Assembly: GCA_964348185.1 (NCBI GenBank)
Contig: CAYGBW010000166.1
Span: 1-30,348 of the forward strand
Reading direction: 5' to 3'
DNA from: CAYGBW01 sp964348185
Lineage (GTDB): Bacteria > Desulfobacterota > BSN033 > WVXP01
DNA length: 30,348 nt
Of the stretch, positions 22,906-30,348 are shown piece after piece. Position numbers and translations under genes: made by a program. The notes below the pieces were generated by a model. That model did not search any database and was not told the origin of the DNA. It worked only from the letters and a program-made list of their open reading frames with translations. The number at the start of each line of letters is the position of its first letter. Positions within the stretch are counted from its first letter, which is position 1.

Positions 22906-25900
22906 ATGTTCCGAAGACGGGTTCTTCTGTCCCCACTGGTGACAGCCACGCTTTGGATGTTCTGGGCAATAAGCGGTTTTGCCGCTGATACAGAGATCTA
23001 CACCAGCAGCGGTGAAGGGGTCGAACCCAACGTCCTGATTATCTTTGACAACTCTGGAAGCATGAACGAAGAGATTCAGGTCTCTTTCTATGACCCCGGG
23101 ACCCTCTACCCGAACCACCTGGGTATCGATCCCAATGCCGTGTATTACTACGCCAGCGGAAGTTGGGATAACGTTTTCCAAACGTCAACGGCGGACATCC
23201 CCTGTGACCGTGCCAGAAACGCCCTCAACACCTGGGGCTTTTTCAACGGACGGATCGGATGGGACGGGAATTGTTCAGGCCGGAGGACAAGGTACCTCAG
23301 GACGGGAAACTACCGCAACTATCTTGTGGAGATCGGGGGCATTGAGACCCGGCCCAAGCTGGACATCGCCAAGGAGGTCGTTCAGGACTTTGTGATGACC
23401 ACCTATGGTATCCGGATGGGGGCCATGGTCTTTAACCATAGTGAAGGGGGGCGAATCCACTACGATAGTGGGTTGGATTATTATACCCATGTTCAAGACA
23501 TGGGGAAGGACGACCTCGATCCCCAATATGCCAACCGGGTGGCCTTAAAGGATGCCCTGGTCTCTATCAGTGCAGACACCTGGACCCCCCTGGCAGAAAC
23601 CCTCTACGAAGTGGGACTCTACTTTAAGGGGGAGGCGAGCCATTTCAATTCCGGTGTCACCTATGCCAGCCCCATCACCCACTGGTGTCAGAAGAACTAC
23701 GTCATCATTATTACCGATGGGCAGTCGACCCAGGATCGCAATGCGATTTTGACGACCCTTGGCACCGACGGCGATGTGGACGGTGACACCAACGAGCCCG
23801 GCACCTATCCAGACGAAGGCTCAGACTATCTCGATGACGTGGCCAAATACCTCTATGACACCGATCTCTCCCCTCTCCGTGAGAAACAGAACCTTGTCAC
23901 CTACACCATCGGCTTCGCCATCGACACCCAGCTCTTGCAGGATACCGCTGAAAATGGACATGGAAAGTACTACACCTCCAACAATGCTCGGGAGCTTTCC
24001 CAGGTCTTTCAGCGGATCATCCAGGAGATTCTCGAAACCTCATCTTCTTTTACAGCTCCGGTGGTCCCGATCAGCCAGATGGAAAAGGCCACCAGCGGGA
24101 GCAAGATCTACTTGGCCCTTTTCAAACCCAGCCAAGAGGCTTTTTGGAAGGGCAACATCAAGAAGTTTGCCATTGCCACAGAGGAAACCGCTGAGCTTCA
24201 CAGAGGAGACATTATTGACGCCAACGGGAATCGGGCGACGGACGATGAGGGGCATATTCTCGACACGGCCGTCTCCTTCTGGGGGACTGAGGCTGACGGG
24301 GGAGAAACCGAACGCGGCGGTGTGGGCCAGGTGCTCCTTGATCGGACAACACCCAGGAATCTTTATACCTATCTGGGTATCACGACAGATCTCACCCATC
24401 CAGCTAACGCATTCAACAACACCAACATCAGCCCAGATGCGGCAGGTCTCGGTGGAGACACGGTCGAACGGGACAGAATCGTCAGTTTTGTTCATGGATT
24501 CGATGTGTATGACGAGGACGGAGATTCCGACACCGCTGAAAAACGCCATTGGATCCTGGGGTCCTTTCTCCATTCTCGCCCTACCGTGGTCCATTACGAT
24601 CCGAGCACCTCTGTAGTCTTTGCGGGGGCCAACGATGGGATGCTTCATGCCTTTCTCGACAGTGATGGTTCTGAGCTCTGGGGTTTCATCCCCCCCGATG
24701 CTCTGGCCAGGCTGAAGACCTTGAACGGAACGGTTCATGAGTATTTCGTTGATGGCGCCCCGAGAGCGGCCGTGATTGACAGTAACGGGAATGGGACCAT
24801 CGAACCTTCCTTCCCCGAGAATGACCGGGTCATTCTGGTTTTTGGAGAGCGGAGGGGGGGTAGCCACTACTATGCCCTCGATGTGACCTATCCCGACTAC
24901 CCTGTGCTTCTCTGGGACATCAGCCCCGGTCTAGGCGATTTCTTGGAGATGGGACAGAGTTGGGCTACCCCCGCCATCGGAAGAATTGCACACAATGACA
25001 AGCTCGTTGTCTTTCTCAGCGGGGGATACGATACCAATCAAGATGACGATCCGGCGGTCGCCTCCGACACCATGGGACGAGGTCTCTACGTGGTGGATCT
25101 ATTCGATGGAGCCCTTGTCTGGGACTACACCAACGACGACAACCCTGCCATGGCTTCCTGTATCCCCAGCGACGTCGTCGCCATCGATGTCAATAACGAC
25201 CCAAAAGGCTATGTCGACCGTCTCTATGTGGGAGACATCGGCGGCCGGATGTGGCGATTCAACATCAGTGATTCGGATCCTGCAAACTGGAAGGCCACGA
25301 TGATTTTCGACGATTCGAGAAGTGGGCGGAAGATCTTCTATCCCCCTGATGTGGTTTTGGAGCAGGGTTTCGAGATGCTCTTCTGGGGAACGGGGGACCG
25401 GGCCAATCCAAAAAACGAGTCCATCATCAATCGCATCTATGCACTCAAAGACCGGAACCCTGCGGACCCTTTCACAGAGGCTGACCTGGTTGATGTGACC
25501 GCCAATCTGATCCAGGACGGCACAGACCTGGAGAAGGCCAATACCCGCGACGCTCTTGACAGCCACGACGGATGGTACGTCGAACTCAATGAGAATACCG
25601 GAGAGAAGGTCTTGGCCCCAAGCATTGTCTACTTCGGGGTGGTCTACCTTACCACCTTTACCCCTACCCGTGGAGTTACAACCGACCCCTGCTACGTGGG
25701 AGAGGGAACCGCCCGGCTCTATGCCCTTGACTACAAGACCGCAGCGGCAGTCCTCGATTTCGACACGACCTCAGACGAATTGGAAAAGACCGATCGGTCG
25801 AAAATCATTGGTACGGCCATACCTTCCGGGATGGTCATTGCCATCATCCAGGGAAAGGGGTCCAGCTACATTGGCGTGGGAGGCGGCATCGCCACCTCTG

Positions 25901-25956
25901 ACATGGTCAATCCTGCAGCCCTCTCCCGGATATACTGGAGATCCCTGTCGCCGTGA
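22906..25956 (+). CDS. pilY1: PilY1-family pilus-tip/adhesin protein (first paralogue)
   Basis: This exported 1016-residue protein is of the type IV pilus PilY1 family. After the signal peptide (about 1-26) comes a von Willebrand A-like domain with a complete MIDAS: Asp48-x-Ser50-x-Ser52 (DNSGSM), Thr227 (DTWTPLAETLY) and Asp271 (IITDGQST). An Asp-rich loop DGDVDGDTNEPG lies inside it. The C-terminal half is the PilY1 beta-propeller: FAGANDGMLHAF, WGFIPPD, VFGERRGGSHYYALDV, LYVGDIGGRMWRF. A calcium-loop motif DSNGNGTIE (625-633) sits where PilY1 proteins bind calcium. I chose ATG 22906, after GGGGGAGG; the frame opens earlier at a TTG inside the tandem repeat. No minor pilin genes are adjacent, unlike the usual pilY1 operon. 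It is clearly similar to the second paralogue along its whole length. Confidence 0.93.
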   Translation: MFRRRVLLSPLVTATLWMFWAISGFAADTEIYTSSGEGVEPNVLIIFDNSGSMNEEIQVSFYDPGTLYPNHLGIDPNAVYYYASGSWDNVFQTSTADIPCDRARNALNTWGFFNGRIGWDGNCSGRRTRYLRTGNYRNYLVEIGGIETRPKLDIAKEVVQDFVMTTYGIRMGAMVFNHSEGGRIHYDSGLDYYTHVQDMGKDDLDPQYANRVALKDALVSISADTWTPLAETLYEVGLYFKGEASHFNSGVTYASPITHWCQKNYVIIITDGQSTQDRNAILTTLGTDGDVDGDTNEPGTYPDEGSDYLDDVAKYLYDTDLSPLREKQNLVTYTIGFAIDTQLLQDTAENGHGKYYTSNNARELSQVFQRIIQEILETSSSFTAPVVPISQMEKATSGSKIYLALFKPSQEAFWKGNIKKFAIATEETAELHRGDIIDANGNRATDDEGHILDTAVSFWGTEADGGETERGGVGQVLLDRTTPRNLYTYLGITTDLTHPANAFNNTNISPDAAGLGGDTVERDRIVSFVHGFDVYDEDGDSDTAEKRHWILGSFLHSRPTVVHYDPSTSVVFAGANDGMLHAFLDSDGSELWGFIPPDALARLKTLNGTVHEYFVDGAPRAAVIDSNGNGTIEPSFPENDRVILVFGERRGGSHYYALDVTYPDYPVLLWDISPGLGDFLEMGQSWATPAIGRIAHNDKLVVFLSGGYDTNQDDDPAVASDTMGRGLYVVDLFDGALVWDYTNDDNPAMASCIPSDVVAIDVNNDPKGYVDRLYVGDIGGRMWRFNISDSDPANWKATMIFDDSRSGRKIFYPPDVVLEQGFEMLFWGTGDRANPKNESIINRIYALKDRNPADPFTEADLVDVTANLIQDGTDLEKANTRDALDSHDGWYVELNENTGEKVLAPSIVYFGVVYLTTFTPTRGVTTDPCYVGEGTARLYALDYKTAAAVLDFDTTSDELEKTDRSKIIGTAIPSGMVIAIIQGKGSSYIGVGGGIATSDMVNPAALSRIYWRSLSP

Positions 25957-26314
25957 ACCTTAATAGCCATTAAACTAGTACCTGCTAAAGCAGGCAGATT
26001 TCTAGCATGACTGAAAGTCAATTCTTTTGAACCGCAGAATATCGAACAAGCAATAATGAATGTCGAAGGGAAAAATCATCATTCGAAATTCCTTGTTCGA
26101 CCTGTCCGCCGCGCCTTCGGGGAAACTGGGGATAGCGCCGCAACGTTGATTTTGACGTAGCCGTTATTTTTCTTTTCCCAAGCCCTCGCTATGGCAGGCG
26201 GGTATTCGACATTCAAAATGGAAGACAGGCTAAAGCTGTTCGTCTAAAGACGAAGGTCTTAAACCTGGCGAATGGAAAAATAAATCCGTCAATAGTCAAT
26301 TAAGGAGAGTCTCC
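25957..26314. repeat. intergenic repeat cluster between pilY1 and the small exported gene
   Basis: There is no gene here. A CCTGC-TAAA-GCAGG hairpin (25981-25994) follows the first pilY1. An imperfect palindrome spans 26042-26100, with perfect ends TCGAACAAG and CTTGTTCGA and recurring GAATG/TCGAA words. GAATGTCGAA near 26058 has its complement TTCGACATTC near 26204. A TTCGTC-TAAA-GACGAA hairpin is at 26239-26254, and a smaller AGGT/ACCT pair follows. Such TTCGA-rich palindromes resemble dispersed miniature repeats. Confidence 0.6.
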
Positions 26315-26605
26315 ATGAAGAAATGGTTTCTTCTGATTCTGTTGTTTGTCGTTCCGTCTCTGGTGTGCGCAGAGCCTTTCCTCTCCACCCGGGGACCGAT
26401 CATGGAGAGGTTGGACGCAGACAGGGTCATTATTGTGAATGAGATGCGCATCTTCATCCAACCCTCAACTTCGATCACCGACGAGAAGGGACGGACCCTG
26501 GACTTCCACCACCTGAAGCGCGGCCTGTGGGTCCTCGTCGAAGCAGAACCAGACGAGGATCTAGGGATGGTGGCCAACAGTGTCGTCCTGATCCGAAAGA
26601 ATTAG
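26315..26605 (+). CDS. small exported protein, DUF5666-like beta fold
   Basis: This 96-residue protein has a clear signal peptide (KKWFLLILLFVVPSLVCA, cleavage after about residue 19). It is followed by about 75 residues with short beta-strand patterns: RVIIVNEMRIFIQPSTSITD, KGRTLDFHHLKRGLWVLVEAEPD, MVANSVVLIRKN. The layout (value, default 'T.I.D..G', 'L..G.WV.VE', 'A..I.L') recalls a single DUF5666 repeat, but I am not certain of the family. AAGGAGAG precedes the ATG. It sits alone between the two pilY1 genes. A role in the surface system is suggested only by position. Confidence 0.75.
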   Translation: MKKWFLLILLFVVPSLVCAEPFLSTRGPIMERLDADRVIIVNEMRIFIQPSTSITDEKGRTLDFHHLKRGLWVLVEAEPDEDLGMVANSVVLIRKN

Positions 26606-26847
26606 CCCTGAAAAGAAGAGGGTCGGGGCTCCGAGCCGTCCAGAGGGGACTTTTCGGGTTTTTGTTCTCTCGCCCCCTGAAGAACATGGAAACAGACCTT
26701 TCTCATCTCAGGGCGCCTCCCCAACACCTCATTGCTCACGTTGATGACCCTAAAGGCCTCCGGGTCAACCGGGGATATCGGTTCTTTGCGTTCGCTGGGG
26801 TCTTCCATTCTCGGGGTCGTGTAGATCATATCCCTGGGGTGTGACAT
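26602..26847 (-). CDS. possible small hypothetical protein
   Basis: This 81-residue frame begins MSHPRDMIYTTPRM and contains VINVSNEVLGRRPEMRKV. It is charged, has no signal peptide or membrane segment, and resembles nothing I recognise. Support comes from a good ribosome site (AAAGGAGAGG about 8 bases before ATG 26847) and from its convergence with the small exported gene, overlapping it by 4 bases. The frame is open upstream to 27033 without a better start. Confidence 0.35.
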   Translation of the reverse strand: MSHPRDMIYTTPRMEDPSERKEPISPVDPEAFRVINVSNEVLGRRPEMRKVCFHVLQGAREQKPEKSPLDGSEPRPSSFQG

Positions 26848-27178
26848 CGGCCCCTCTCCTTTGAAACCCGTCCCCTCCCGGTTCATGTCCCTCAGAATCT
26901 TCCCGACGATTTTCCGAAAAACAGCAACCGACCCTCCAACAGGCAAAACCCGTGGACCGGATGGGTATTGCCCCCCGACCTGCCCGACCCCTCCCTCTGT
27001 GTCTCTTGGAAAAGTTTTTAGCCCTGAGGACAAGATGTCCTAGCCAGAGCGACTCAAATTTTATAATAGTTTAGAGCAGTTACAAGAAATGAATGACATA
27101 TTATCCGATGTCTCTCTGACCTTATCATCGATCATCTTAGAAACTCATAAAATATCAATAGGTTAAGAAGGAATCGCC
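26848..27178. other. upstream region of the second pilY1, AT-rich from about 27050
   Basis: There is no supportable gene. A TATAAT (27062-27067) has no matching -35. GACAT (27095-27099) and ATGTC (27108-27112) form a dyad about 100 bases upstream of the predicted sigma-54 start, the usual place for an enhancer-binding protein. TCAATAGGTTAAGA at 27155-27168 is shared with the first PilY1 promoter. Confidence 0.45.
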
Positions 27179-27195
27179 CTGGCACAGACATTGCG
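27179..27195 (+). promoter_or_regulatory. sigma-54 (-24/-12) promoter of the second pilY1
   Basis: CTGGCACAGACATTGCG carries a perfect CTGGCAC -24 box and TTGC -12 box, with GG (27181-27182) and GC (27193-27194) exactly 10 bases apart. The start would fall near 27206, 48 bases before the ATG at 27254. Confidence 0.8.
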
Positions 27196-27253
27196 AATAA
27201 AATGGCAGCATTTGAAAGCCCCTGGAGGAGGAACATGGGAGGAGGAGCCCGAC

Positions 27254-30200
27254 ATGTCTAGAAAAAAGAGACTTACACCGTTGCTAATGGCTGCCGTTTT
27301 CATGATATTTGGGGGGGGCCATTCCTTTGCCGATGACATGGACATCCATACGAACGGCTCAGGGGGGGTCGAGCCCAACGTCTTGATCGTCTTTGACAAC
27401 TCTGCGAGTATGAACAACGAGATGGCCAGCGCCGTCTACGATCCCGCTGCTACCTATCCTGGAATCTACGATTCGGCTAAGGTCTACTATCAATGGAAGG
27501 GGTCCTGGAACCGGATCTTTCGAGACTCTACGGCTGAGATCATCTGTATCGAAGCGGTGACAGCCCTGGAAACCGAAGGGTTCTATAATGGAAAAATAGA
27601 CGTTAGTACCACCCAGTGCGAGGGGACACAAACAAACTATCTCAGAACGGGCAATTACGGAAATTTCCTTCGCACCGGTGGCACGGGCACCCTCCCCAGG
27701 CTGGGCGTAGCCAAAGGAACCATCCAGAGCTACATCAACACCACCGCCGGTGTCCGGTTTGGGGCCATGATCTTCAATCCCGAAGAGGGGGGATACCTTC
27801 TCAGGGAGGTCAGGGAGATGATCCCCCAGAATCGATCTGACCTCCACAACGCCATTGGACAGATTGCGGCAGACACGTGGACACCTCTGGCTGAAACCCT
27901 GTATGAGGCGGGTCTCTACTTCAAGGGGGAAGAGGGCTATTTCAACAGCGGTGTCACCTATACGAGCCCCATAACCGACTGGTGTCAGAAAAACTATGTG
28001 ATTATGATTACCGATGGCGAATCAACCAAAGACCGAAACAGCATCCTCACATCCCTTGGAATCAACGGCGATGTGGACGGCGATGGCGCTGATCCGGGCA
28101 ATTACGATGGCGGAGACGGCGCTGACTCGGGGGCCTATGAGGACGAGGGGTCTGACTATTTGGATGACGTGGCCAAATACCTGTACGATATGGACTTGAA
28201 ACCGGATTTGAAGGAAAAACAGAACCTCATAACCTACACGATCGGATTCACGGTTGGCTCTCAACTCCTTGAAGACACGGCCAAGAACGGGCGAGGAGAG
28301 TATTTTTACGTTCATAACGCCCAGAGTTTTCGGATCGTCTTTCAAAAGATCATCCAGAACATATTGGAGGAGTCTACCTCTTTCACCGCTCCCGTGGTTC
28401 CTATCAGTCAGACCGCAAGGACCACAAGCGGCGATAAGCTCTACCTCGCCCTTTTCAAACCGACCGAGAATACCTTCTGGAAGGGAAACATCAAGAAGTA
28501 CTCCATTGCTGGAGAGGATATCGGCGATATTCAGAGGGGAGACGTACTCGACGTCAACGGTAATCTGGCAACCAATGACAAGGGGGTCATTCTCGACACG
28601 GCGGTCTCATTCTGGGGCGACGGCCAGCCAGATGGGGGGGAGGCGGATGCCGGAGGGGTCGGCGAGGTTCTCCTCAACCGGACCGCGCCGAGAAACATCT
28701 ACACCTGGATCGACAGCAACGAACCCCGATTGACCCACCCAAACAACGCTTTCTCAAAAACAAACCCCGGACTGACAAAGGGAATGCTCCAGATACCCCT
28801 GGATACCGAAAGGGCCAAGATTATTGACCTAATCCACGGCTATGATGCCTATGACGAGGATTTGGATCTCGACACCATCGAAACGCGCCGCTGGATCTTG
28901 GGGGCCTTCCTCCATTCTCGCCCTGTTGTGGTCCATTACGATGACTCCACCTCAGTGGTATTTGCGGGCGCCAATGACGGGATGCTCCACGCCTTTGACG
29001 ACAGTGATGGCTCCGAGCTCTGGGGGTTCATCCCTCCCGATGTCCTTGGGAGGCTGAAGAATCTGAGCCGGACCAACCTCGATTATTTTGTCGATGGGAC
29101 ACCTGAGGTGGCCATAATTGACAATGATATGGACGGGGTGATTGAGCCAGACTCCCCAGACGATGACCAGGTCATTCTCGTGTTTGGAGAACGAAGGGGG
29201 GGGAGTCACTATTATGCCCTGGATGTCTCAAACCCTTATGCCCCGGAGCTTCTCTGGCACCTCGGTCCGGATCAGACCGAATTCTCAGAGATGGGACAGA
29301 GTTGGAGCACGCCGGTCATTCGAAGAGTCGCCTACAACGATCAGTGGGTCGTCTTCCTGGGAGGTGGATACGACACGAATCAAGACGCTGGTCTACCGGT
29401 TAGTGCCGATGGGATGGGAAGAGGGATTTACATGGTCGATCTGTTTGACGGATCCCTGGTCTGGAAATACACCGCTCAAGACAACCCCGACATGACCCAC
29501 TGCATTCCCAGCGACATTGCCGCCGTCGATACGGACGGGTCGGGTTATACCGACCGCCTCTATGTGGGGGACACGGGTGGCCAAATGTGGCGATTCGACA
29601 TTGCCGGTTCGGTTCCAGGGAATTGGACGGGGAAGATGATTTTTCATGATTCGGGAGGAGGACGGAAGATCTTCTATCCTCCTGATGTGGTTTTCGAGCA
29701 GGGCTTTGAGATGCTCTTCTGGGGGACCGGGGATCGCGCCAATCCAAAAGACCAGTCGGTCATCAACCGGATCTATGCACTCAAAGACCGAGACCCTTTG
29801 AACCCTCTCACAGAGACGAACCTGGTTGATGTGACAGCCAATCTCGTCCAGGACGGCACAGACTTGGAGAAGGCCCAAGTTCTCGCCGACCTGAAGAGCG
29901 CTGAGGGATGGTATATTGAACTGGATGAGCATGCTGGGGAGAAGATTATGGCCCCAAGCATCACGTACTTTGGGGTGGTCTATCTCACCACCTTGACCCC
30001 AATCGATTCCAGCGGCACGGATCCATGCTACGGGGGACAGGGGATAGCCCGGCTCTATGCCCTTGATTACAAGACAGCGGCTGCTGTGCTCAATTTCGAT
30101 ACGACCTCAGACAAATTGGAAAAGAGCGATCGGTCAAAAATCATCGGCTCAGCCACACCCTCAGGCGTCGTCATTGCTATCATCGAGGGAAAAGGGTCGA

Positions 30201-30289
30201 GCTACATTGGCGTGGGAGGCGGCATCATCACCGCTGAGATGCACAGTCCCCCGCCCATCACCCGGATGTACTGGAGGCAATTGTCCTAG
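27254..30289 (+). CDS. pilY1: PilY1-family pilus-tip/adhesin protein (second paralogue)
   Basis: This exported 1011-residue paralogue of the protein at 22906-25956 has the same architecture. There is a signal peptide (to about residue 28), a VWA-like domain with MIDAS Asp48-x-Ser50-x-Ser52 (DNSASM), WTPLAETLYEAG and MITDGESTKDRN, then the PilY1 propeller (VFAGANDGMLHAF, WGFIPPDVLG, GERRGGSHYYALDV, YVGDTGGQMWRF). The calcium-loop motif is DNDMDGVIE (623-631). The Asp/Gly-rich loop inside the VWA domain is longer than in paralogue one: GDGADPGNYDG is followed by a near-copy GDGADSGAYED. ATG 27254 follows GGAGGAG; the frame opens at 27191, upstream of which lies the sigma-54 promoter. A 13-bp hairpin follows the stop. 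Confidence 0.93.
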   Translation: MSRKKRLTPLLMAAVFMIFGGGHSFADDMDIHTNGSGGVEPNVLIVFDNSASMNNEMASAVYDPAATYPGIYDSAKVYYQWKGSWNRIFRDSTAEIICIEAVTALETEGFYNGKIDVSTTQCEGTQTNYLRTGNYGNFLRTGGTGTLPRLGVAKGTIQSYINTTAGVRFGAMIFNPEEGGYLLREVREMIPQNRSDLHNAIGQIAADTWTPLAETLYEAGLYFKGEEGYFNSGVTYTSPITDWCQKNYVIMITDGESTKDRNSILTSLGINGDVDGDGADPGNYDGGDGADSGAYEDEGSDYLDDVAKYLYDMDLKPDLKEKQNLITYTIGFTVGSQLLEDTAKNGRGEYFYVHNAQSFRIVFQKIIQNILEESTSFTAPVVPISQTARTTSGDKLYLALFKPTENTFWKGNIKKYSIAGEDIGDIQRGDVLDVNGNLATNDKGVILDTAVSFWGDGQPDGGEADAGGVGEVLLNRTAPRNIYTWIDSNEPRLTHPNNAFSKTNPGLTKGMLQIPLDTERAKIIDLIHGYDAYDEDLDLDTIETRRWILGAFLHSRPVVVHYDDSTSVVFAGANDGMLHAFDDSDGSELWGFIPPDVLGRLKNLSRTNLDYFVDGTPEVAIIDNDMDGVIEPDSPDDDQVILVFGERRGGSHYYALDVSNPYAPELLWHLGPDQTEFSEMGQSWSTPVIRRVAYNDQWVVFLGGGYDTNQDAGLPVSADGMGRGIYMVDLFDGSLVWKYTAQDNPDMTHCIPSDIAAVDTDGSGYTDRLYVGDTGGQMWRFDIAGSVPGNWTGKMIFHDSGGGRKIFYPPDVVFEQGFEMLFWGTGDRANPKDQSVINRIYALKDRDPLNPLTETNLVDVTANLVQDGTDLEKAQVLADLKSAEGWYIELDEHAGEKIMAPSITYFGVVYLTTLTPIDSSGTDPCYGGQGIARLYALDYKTAAAVLNFDTTSDKLEKSDRSKIIGSATPSGVVIAIIEGKGSSYIGVGGGIITAEMHSPPPITRMYWRQLS

Positions 30290-30295
30290 CCTGCA

Positions 30296-30326
30296 TTATT
30301 CACGAATCCAAAAGATTCGTGAATAA
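30296..30326. terminator. strong hairpin after the second pilY1
   Basis: TTATTCACGAATC (30296-30308) and GATTCGTGAATAA (30314-30326) form a perfect 13-bp stem with loop CAAAA, starting 7 bases after the stop codon. No T-tract follows, so it may act as a processing or stabilising hairpin or a T-less terminator. CCTGC (30290) and GCAGG (30342) could extend it outward. Confidence 0.55.
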
Positions 30327-30348
30327 GCACCCGCAACAACAGCAGGAT

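Noticed and set aside
24040..24867. 275-codon antisense frame within the first pilY1
   Set aside because: It is a shadow of a strongly supported gene, and the second pilY1 does not keep the frame over the same region.
27062..27067. TATAAT as a sigma-70 promoter for the second pilY1
   Set aside because: No acceptable -35 at 16-18 bases upstream; the sigma-54 site at 27179 is far stronger and better placed.
1..30348. CRISPR array, integrase, transposase or tRNA genes
   Set aside because: No regularly spaced repeats, intact recombinase or tRNA-like cloverleaf was found on either strand.

Overview
The window looks like chromosomal DNA of an anaerobic, Gram-negative bacterium, most likely an uncultured Desulfobacterota (deltaproteobacterial) lineage. 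This is an inference from gene content: a tungsten-type aldehyde:ferredoxin oxidoreductase with its four-cluster ferredoxin, a cobalamin adenosyltransferase, PilY1-type pilus-tip proteins with sigma-54 promoters, and a periplasm with murein recycling. Base composition is moderate by eye; the acyl-CoA dehydrogenase at 11016-12182 looks distinctly more AT-rich than its neighbours. There is no rRNA, tRNA, CRISPR array or intact mobile element.

Layout. 1-4048: a peptide/nickel-type ABC importer split into two convergent halves, permeases on + and ATPases on -. 4409-7956: a class I aminotransferase facing an AOR/ferredoxin operon. 8175-10500: a dimethylargininase-like hydrolase, an orphan PAS + histidine-phosphotransfer protein without an ATPase domain, and a ferritin-like diiron protein. 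10501-12773: an acyl-CoA dehydrogenase followed by a scar zone with gene remnants, including a 5'-truncated SYLF (YSC84) domain. 12774-14806: a cysteinyl-tRNA-synthetase-like enzyme with a broken zinc site, a segment with strong nested RNA-like folding potential, and cobO. 14865-17463: a transglutaminase-like lipoprotein and a DUF3179 pseudogene. 17405-20888: a ddl - mltB-type lytic transglycosylase - ampG cluster for murein synthesis, turnover and recycling. 21268-21975: an alpha/beta hydrolase. 22206-30326: the most distinctive block, with a LapG/BTLCP-like periplasmic cysteine protease, two large paralogous PilY1 proteins and small genes between them.

How the genes may work together. Peptide import, transamination and ferredoxin-linked aldehyde oxidation make a plausible amino-acid catabolic module. 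The Ddl-MltB-AmpG cluster is a coherent peptidoglycan module. In the PilY1 block, both transcription units begin with a well-spaced -24/-12 (sigma-54) promoter, and the same 14-base motif lies 12-13 bases upstream of each promoter. A LapG-like protease is in the first unit. This suggests an RpoN-controlled surface adhesin/pilus-tip system with two alternative calcium-binding tip proteins and a dedicated periplasmic protease. That link is inference; the motifs and gene order are directly visible.
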